Source: JAEMQF01 sp963775015 (lineage in GTDB: Bacteria; Pseudomonadota; Gammaproteobacteria; Burkholderiales; Burkholderiaceae_C). From it: DNA of 64,000 nt. This document shows, piece after piece, positions 59,686 to 64,000 of this stretch; positions within the stretch are counted from its first letter, which is position 1, and every line of letters begins with the position of its first letter. The position numbers and the translations under genes were made by a program. The stretch covers positions 124,001-188,000 of the forward strand of contig CAVZHI010000015.1 in NCBI GenBank assembly GCA_963775015.1, written 5' to 3'. The notes below the pieces were generated by a model, which was not told the DNA's origin, did no database searches, and was given only the letters and a program-made list of their open reading frames with translations.

Positions 59686-61227
59686 ATGGCGGACAAGCTG
59701 ATCATTTTCGATACGACGCTGCGCGACGGCGAGCAGTCGCCGGGTGCTTCGATGACCAAAGACGAGAAGCTGCGCATCGCACGCCAGCTCGAACGGCTCA
59801 AGGTCGACGTCATCGAAGCCGGCTTTGCCGCGTCGTCGAACGGCGACTTCGACTGCGTCAAGGCGATCGCGCACACGATCAAGGACAGCGTCGTGTGTTC
59901 GCTGGCGCGCGCCAACGACCGCGACATCGCGCGCGCCGCCGAGGCCCTGCAGGGGGGCAGCGCGACGCGCATCCACGTGTTCATCGCGACGAGCGCGCTG
60001 CACATGGAAAAGAAGTTGCGCATGACGCCCGATCAGGTGTACGAGCAGGCCAAGCTGTCGGTTCGGTATGCGCGCAAGCTTTCCGGCGACGTCGAGTTTT
60101 CCCCTGAGGACGGCTATCGGTCGGACCCGGACTTCCTGTGCCGCGTGCTCGAGACGGCCATTGCCGAAGGTGCAACGACGATCAACATTCCCGACACCGT
60201 GGGCTATGCGATTCCGGAGTTGTACGGCAACTTCATCAAATCGCTTCGTGAACGCATTCCGAACTCGGACAAAGCGGTCTGGTCGGTGCATTGCCACAAC
60301 GACCTCGGCATGGCCGTGGCCAATTCGCTGGCGGGAGTTCAAATCGGCGGTGCGCGCCAGATCGAGTGCACGATCAATGGCCTGGGCGAGCGCGCCGGCA
60401 ACTGCTCGCTCGAGGAAGTGGTGATGGCGGTGCGCACGCGCCGCGATTACTTCGGTCTCGATATCGGGATCGACACGACGCAAATCGTTCCGGCGTCGCG
60501 CCTGGTCTCGCAGACCACCGGCTTCGTCGTGCAACCCAACAAGGCGGTGGTCGGTGCCAACGCGTTTGCGCACGCCTCCGGGATTCACCAAGACGGTGTT
60601 CTGAAGGCGCGCGACACCTACGAAATCATGCGCGCTGAAGACGTGGGGTGGTCGGCCAACAGAATCGTGCTCGGCAAGCTGTCCGGTCGCAACGCGTTCC
60701 GGCAGCGTTTGCAGGAATTGGGCATCGCGCTGGAATCCGAGTCCGAAGTGAACGCGGCGTTCGTGAGGTTCAAGGAGCTCGCGGATCGAAAGAGCGACAT
60801 TTTCGACGAGGACATCCTGGCGTTGGTGATGGACGAGTCAGTCAAGTCGCAGCATGAACACTATCGCTTTTTGTCGCTCGCGCAGCGCTCTGAAACCGGT
60901 GGACGCCCGCACGCCGAAGTCGCGTTCCTGGCGGGCGACGCCGAGCGCCACGCCGAGAGCGACGGCAACGGCCCGGTCGATGCGAGCCTGAAAGCGGTCG
61001 AGTCCGTCGTGCACAGCGGCGCCGAAATGCTGCTTTATTCCGTCAACGCGATCACGTCGGGGAGCACCGAGTCGCAGGGCGAGGTCACGGTACGCCTTCA
61101 ATTGGGGGGGAGGGTGGTGAACGGCGTGGGCGCGGATCCGGACATCGTTGTCGCTTCCGTCAAGGCCTATTTGAGCGCTTTGAACAAACTTGAGAGCAAG
61201 GTCGAGCGAGTTTCGGCACAAGGATGA
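59686..61227 (+). CDS. leuA: 2-isopropylmalate synthase
   Basis: 513 residues from ATG 59686 with GGAG at 59676-59679. HMGL-like catalytic domain with IIFDTTLRDGEQSPGASM, metal motif in WSVHCHNDLGMAVANSLAG and AFAHASGIHQDGVLK, then a C-terminal LeuA dimer/allosteric domain (about 370-505, VRLQLGGRVVNGVGADPDIV) for leucine feedback inhibition. First committed step of leucine synthesis. Preceded by an attenuator; last gene of the cluster before pbpG. Confidence 0.97.
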   Translation: MADKLIIFDTTLRDGEQSPGASMTKDEKLRIARQLERLKVDVIEAGFAASSNGDFDCVKAIAHTIKDSVVCSLARANDRDIARAAEALQGGSATRIHVFIATSALHMEKKLRMTPDQVYEQAKLSVRYARKLSGDVEFSPEDGYRSDPDFLCRVLETAIAEGATTINIPDTVGYAIPELYGNFIKSLRERIPNSDKAVWSVHCHNDLGMAVANSLAGVQIGGARQIECTINGLGERAGNCSLEEVVMAVRTRRDYFGLDIGIDTTQIVPASRLVSQTTGFVVQPNKAVVGANAFAHASGIHQDGVLKARDTYEIMRAEDVGWSANRIVLGKLSGRNAFRQRLQELGIALESESEVNAAFVRFKELADRKSDIFDEDILALVMDESVKSQHEHYRFLSLAQRSETGGRPHAEVAFLAGDAERHAESDGNGPVDASLKAVESVVHSGAEMLLYSVNAITSGSTESQGEVTVRLQLGGRVVNGVGADPDIVVASVKAYLSALNKLESKVERVSAQG

Positions 61228-61292
61228 ACAGCGTCACGGTTTTTTCGCAGGACCAAGAATCGACTTCATGATGTTGGCGTAACTTTTTGATA

Positions 61293-61321
61293 TTGCGCGA
61301 GTTTTTCGGGTCGCCTACACT
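61293..61321 (+). promoter_or_regulatory. Promoter-like -35/-10 pair before pbpG
   Basis: TTGCGC (61293-61298), 17-base spacer, TACACT (61316-61321). Start of transcription would be at about 61328, the A of the first in-frame ATG of pbpG, which favours the second ATG at 61352 as the real start unless the mRNA is leaderless. Confidence 0.45.
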
Positions 61322-61327
61322 TCAGGC

Positions 61328-62380
61328 ATGGGAGCGAAGAACACTGCCGTCATGGCACTCAGGCTGTATGTTTGCGCCACACTTTTGGCCTTGTCGCCGA
61401 TCGCGATGGCGGCAGGCGAGGGCGACGCCGCCGAGGTCTTCCTCGTTGCGCCCGCGCCCGCGCCCGGGCAGCGCCACATGCATCAGGTCGCGCTTCGCAA
61501 GAGCAAGAACGTCAGCGCCGGGCGTGCGACGTCGCGCTCGAGTCGTGCTTCGGTGCGGCCGTCGATCGGCGAAGTGGCGGGTCTGCGCCGAACTCGCGAT
61601 TCGCTCGAGCTCAAATCGAGTGCCGTGCTCGTGATTGACCAGGAGACGAGCGAGGTCCTCGTCTCGAAGAACGCAGACGCCGTGCTGCCGATCGCGTCGC
61701 TCACCAAATTGATGACGGCGCTCGTGATCGCCGAGGCAAAGATTCCGCTCGACGAGCTGCTCACGGTGAGCCAGGACGACGTCGACACGGAAAAGGGCAG
61801 CCGTTCGCGCTTGAAGGTTGGTACCCAACTCACACGCAGCGAGATGCTGCACCTCGCGCTGATGGCGTCGGAAAACCGCGCCGCGCACTCGCTGGGACGC
61901 ACGTTTCCGGGAGGCAGTGAAAGTTTCGTCGAAGCGATGAACGCGAAGTGCAAGGAACTGGGGATGAGTGACACGAGCTTCGTCGAGTCGACGGGGTTGT
62001 CGAGCCGGAACCGCTCCAGCGCACGGGATCTGGTGACTCTGGTGCGCGCCGCGCACCAGCATCCGATCATTCGGGAATTGTCGATTTCGCGCGAGGCGAA
62101 GGTTGAGGTCGGTCGGCGCAATATCCAGTTCCACACGACGAACCGCCTCGTGTTGCGTCCGGACTGGGACATCGGGCTGCAGAAGACGGGCTACATCTCG
62201 GAGGCGGGGCGTTGCCTGGTGATGCAGGCCAATCTCGCCGGCCGCGCATTGATCATGGTGTTCCTGGATTCCGCAGGCAAACACTCCAGGCTCGGTGATG
62301 CGGAGCGGGTGCGGCGCTGGATCACGCAAACGTTGCCCGTGCCCGCCTCGGCGCCGGATCTGCCCCGACTCACGTCCTGA
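61328..62380 (+). CDS. pbpG: D-alanyl-D-alanine endopeptidase (PBP7 family)
   Basis: 350 residues from ATG 61328; ATG 61352 (MALRLYVCATLLALSPIAMA) is an alternative that fits the signal peptide and the upstream promoter better. Peptidase S11 motifs: SxxK as SLTK (Ser124, Lys127 counted from 61328), SxN as SEN near 181, and KTG near 286 in DIGLQKTGYISEAG. Residues about 35-90 are a basic low-complexity linker. A periplasmic low-molecular-mass penicillin-binding protein that cuts peptidoglycan cross-links. Confidence 0.93.
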   Translation: MGAKNTAVMALRLYVCATLLALSPIAMAAGEGDAAEVFLVAPAPAPGQRHMHQVALRKSKNVSAGRATSRSSRASVRPSIGEVAGLRRTRDSLELKSSAVLVIDQETSEVLVSKNADAVLPIASLTKLMTALVIAEAKIPLDELLTVSQDDVDTEKGSRSRLKVGTQLTRSEMLHLALMASENRAAHSLGRTFPGGSESFVEAMNAKCKELGMSDTSFVESTGLSSRNRSSARDLVTLVRAAHQHPIIRELSISREAKVEVGRRNIQFHTTNRLVLRPDWDIGLQKTGYISEAGRCLVMQANLAGRALIMVFLDSAGKHSRLGDAERVRRWITQTLPVPASAPDLPRLTS

Positions 62381-62401
62381 GTGAGTTCCTGCACCTGGTG
62401 C

Positions 62402-63190
62402 TCAGGTGCCGTGATGCCCGAGCGAAGCGGAAATTTGCGCCGCAGTCGCCTTCAAGCGTTCCAGCCAGGCCTCGTCGAGCCTGTCCGCAGGCGCAGAGAT
62501 CGACAAGCCGGCGATGAGCTTTCCCTGGTCGTCGACGATGCCGGCGGCCATGCAGCGCACACCCAACTCCAGCTCTTCGTTGTCGCGCGCCGTGCCGTCG
62601 CGCTGCACACGCGCCAATTCACGCTCCAACGCGGCGACGTTGGTGATGCTGTTGCGCGTGTGGCCGGCCAGGCCGGTGCGCGTCGCGTAGGCGCGCACGC
62701 GTGGCGCATCGTCCTGGGCGAGGAACAGCTTGCCCACCGACGTCAGGTGCAGCGGTGCGCGCCCGCCGATCGCACGCACCACTTGCATTCCCGATCGTTC
62801 GCTGTAGGCGCGTTCGATGTAGATGATCTCGTCGCCCTGGCGCAGCGACAGATTCACCGGCTGGTGCGTGATGCGGTGCAGCTCGCGCATCGGGGCAAGC
62901 GCCGCGTCGCGCACGTCCAGGCGCGCCTTGACCAGATTGCCGAGCTCGAGCAGGCGCATTCCCAGGCGGTAGCTTCCGGCTTCCGGCCGGTCGACGTAGC
63001 GGCCGATCGTCAAGTCGTTCAGGATGCGATGCGCTGTCGAGGGATGCAGGCCGGTCTTGGCGCTGATGAGCTTCAGCGACACGGGCTCCTGATGCGCCGC
63101 CAGCAGGTCGAGCAGCGCAAAAGTTCGCTCCAGAACCTGAATCGTCGGCGCCTTGGGTCGGGTGGAGTCCATCGTGAAATTCTCGTTCAC
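62402..63190 (-). CDS. IclR-family transcriptional regulator
   Basis: 262 residues from ATG 63190 (a start at MDSTRP, six codons in, is also likely). N-terminal winged helix with VLERTFALLDLLAAHQEPVS and LISAKTGLHPSTAHRILNDL, then the IclR effector domain with GGRAPLHLTSVGKLFLAQDD and LELGVRCMAAGIVDDQGK, including the Cys and the conserved Gly-Lys. Could control an aromatic-acid pathway, as many IclR proteins do, but it is 40 kb from the hpa cluster and no target is evident here. Confidence 0.93.
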   Translation of the reverse strand: MNENFTMDSTRPKAPTIQVLERTFALLDLLAAHQEPVSLKLISAKTGLHPSTAHRILNDLTIGRYVDRPEAGSYRLGMRLLELGNLVKARLDVRDAALAPMRELHRITHQPVNLSLRQGDEIIYIERAYSERSGMQVVRAIGGRAPLHLTSVGKLFLAQDDAPRVRAYATRTGLAGHTRNSITNVAALERELARVQRDGTARDNEELELGVRCMAAGIVDDQGKLIAGLSISAPADRLDEAWLERLKATAAQISASLGHHGT

Positions 63191-63264
63191 TGCCGCGCCG
63201 GCCAGAGGGTCGGCGAGCCTGCACTGTAAGTGGCAGCGGCGATGCCCAGCCGAGGTGCCGCGTC

Positions 63265-64000
63265 TCAGGCGAACCCTCGGACGGCGTTCACGCCGCTGCG
63301 GACCGCTCCTTCAAGGGTCGCCGGATACGGCCCGGCGACATAGTCCCCCGCCGCGCTGAGCCCGGCGGCGACGTGCATCGGCGGGCGTTCGAGTTGCGCC
63401 ACGCAGCGGAACGTGGCGCGCTTTTCCGTCAAGACCTGAACCGTCTCGAAAGGCCCTGGCGCACACGCAACGAGCGCGCGCTGCGCCTGCGCAATGCAGG
63501 CTTGCGCCGCAGCGGCTGCGCCTTGCTCGACCCAGTCGCGTGCGCCGCTGATGACAAACGCGAGCAGCCCGGCTGGGCCGCCGAGCTGGCCTCGATCGAA
63601 GACGAATTGCGCAGGTGCCGTGGCACTGCTGTCCAGCGCCAGCATGGGGAACGGCAAGTGGGCACCTTCGCATCGCAAGTACACCGTCACAATCGGCTCG
63701 AATGGCAAGCTGCGCGCAGTCTGCGACCAGTGTCGGGAGTGCGGCCCAGCCAGGCGCGCCGCTTCCGCCGGCGACGTCGCCAGCACGACGCGGTCGAACA
63801 CCTGGCCCTGTACTGACCAGGTGTTGCCGCGCGAATGAAGCGCTTCGACTCGCGTGGACTCGCGAATCGTGGCGCCATGGCCACGAAGCCAGTTCAGCGC
63901 CGGCGTTGGAAAGACGTCACTCAGGCCGACTCTGGGAAGCAGCAGGTCCGACGAGCCGGCGTTGCTGAACAATGCGTCGCGCAAGACTCGCAGGAAGACA
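63265..64000 (-). CDS. hpnE: Hydroxysqualene dehydroxylase HpnE, 5'-truncated by window edge
   Basis: The C-terminal 245 or so residues of an FAD-dependent amine-oxidase-like protein; the frame stays open to the window end. The segment FLRVLRDALFSNAGSSDLLL, PRVGLSDVFPTPALNWLRGH and the end GLSAAGDYVAGPYPATLEGA plus VRSGVNAV match HpnE, which with HpnC and HpnD makes squalene for hopanoids. The FAD-binding N-terminus, and likely hpnD and hpnC, lie beyond the window. Confidence 0.85.
   Translation of the reverse strand, partial: VFLRVLRDALFSNAGSSDLLLPRVGLSDVFPTPALNWLRGHGATIRESTRVEALHSRGNTWSVQGQVFDRVVLATSPAEAARLAGPHSRHWSQTARSLPFEPIVTVYLRCEGAHLPFPMLALDSSATAPAQFVFDRGQLGGPAGLLAFVISGARDWVEQGAAAAAQACIAQAQRALVACAPGPFETVQVLTEKRATFRCVAQLERPPMHVAAGLSAAGDYVAGPYPATLEGAVRSGVNAVRGFA

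Noticed and set aside
1..64000. tRNA, rRNA, CRISPR array, prophage or insertion sequence
   Set aside because: No tRNA-like cloverleaf, rRNA segment, regular spacer array, integrase or transposase frame was recognised on reading both strands; a covariance-model scan could still find a small RNA.

Overview
The window is a gene-dense, high-GC chromosomal segment with about 65 protein genes and no rRNA, tRNA, CRISPR array, phage or insertion sequence that I could see. Gene content and order point to a betaproteobacterium of the order Burkholderiales, probably near the Comamonadaceae/Rubrivivax-Leptothrix group. The evidence is the ilvB-ilvH-ilvC-pssA-leuA order, the small lineage families DUF3460, DUF3619 and DUF3106, a hopanoid-type HpnE, and a homogentisate plus homoprotocatechuate catabolic cluster. 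This placement is inferred from gene content only.

Layout. 1-3.9 kb: end of an ABC substrate-binding protein, then a reverse-strand operon (DUF2796, ABC ATPase, FtsX-type permease, DUF3299) resembling the Vibrio Zrg metal-uptake locus. 4-8.5 kb: two near-identical orphan ParA ATPases on either side of a KefB/KefF-type cation efflux pair; the second ParA overlaps a MaoC-type hydratase. 8.5-12.9 kb: a LuxR-type response regulator, a membrane hybrid histidine kinase, an OmpW-like barrel, scpA and DUF3460. 13-22.7 kb: an eleven-gene aromatic catabolic run with an MBL-fold protein, FAD monooxygenase, DUF2783, hmgA, hpaG1, hpaG2, hpaE, a LigA/LigB-type ring-cleavage pair, hpaF and hpaH. 22.7-30.7 kb: PHP phosphatase, GGDEF/EAL protein, recJ, a phosphoglycerate-mutase-like protein and lolCD. 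30.7-34.5 kb: creBCD with an exact CreB tag before creD. 34.6-42.2 kb: peptide-binding protein, iron alcohol dehydrogenase, aldehyde dehydrogenase, quinone oxidoreductase, gamma carbonic anhydrase, hslO and a NadR-like P-loop protein. 42.2-51.5 kb: a proton-pumping pyrophosphatase with an OmpA-like tail, divergent soluble ppa, M16 protease, a GNAT-type acyltransferase, nadE and glnB. 51.5-54.9 kb: LOG protein, dgkA, RDD, DUF3106, DUF3619 and an ECF-like sigma factor on the reverse strand. 55-61.2 kb: branched-chain amino-acid genes ilvBHC-pssA-leuA, with a leucine attenuator before leuA. 61.3-64 kb: pbpG, an IclR regulator and a partial hpnE.

The most useful new observations are: a complete leuA attenuator (an 18-codon possibly leaderless leader peptide with three consecutive Leu codons, then a perfect 10-bp terminator); a CreB tag in this lineage; the pyrophosphatase-OmpA fusion; duplicated orphan ParA genes sharing upstream DNA, one coupled to a hydratase; and a sigma/DUF3619 operon that looks like an undescribed sigma/anti-sigma module.

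A caution: six genes carry seven single-base frameshifts, several in homopolymer runs. These look more like indel errors in the assembly than biological decay. They are marked as pseudogenes here, but each is otherwise full length and well conserved.
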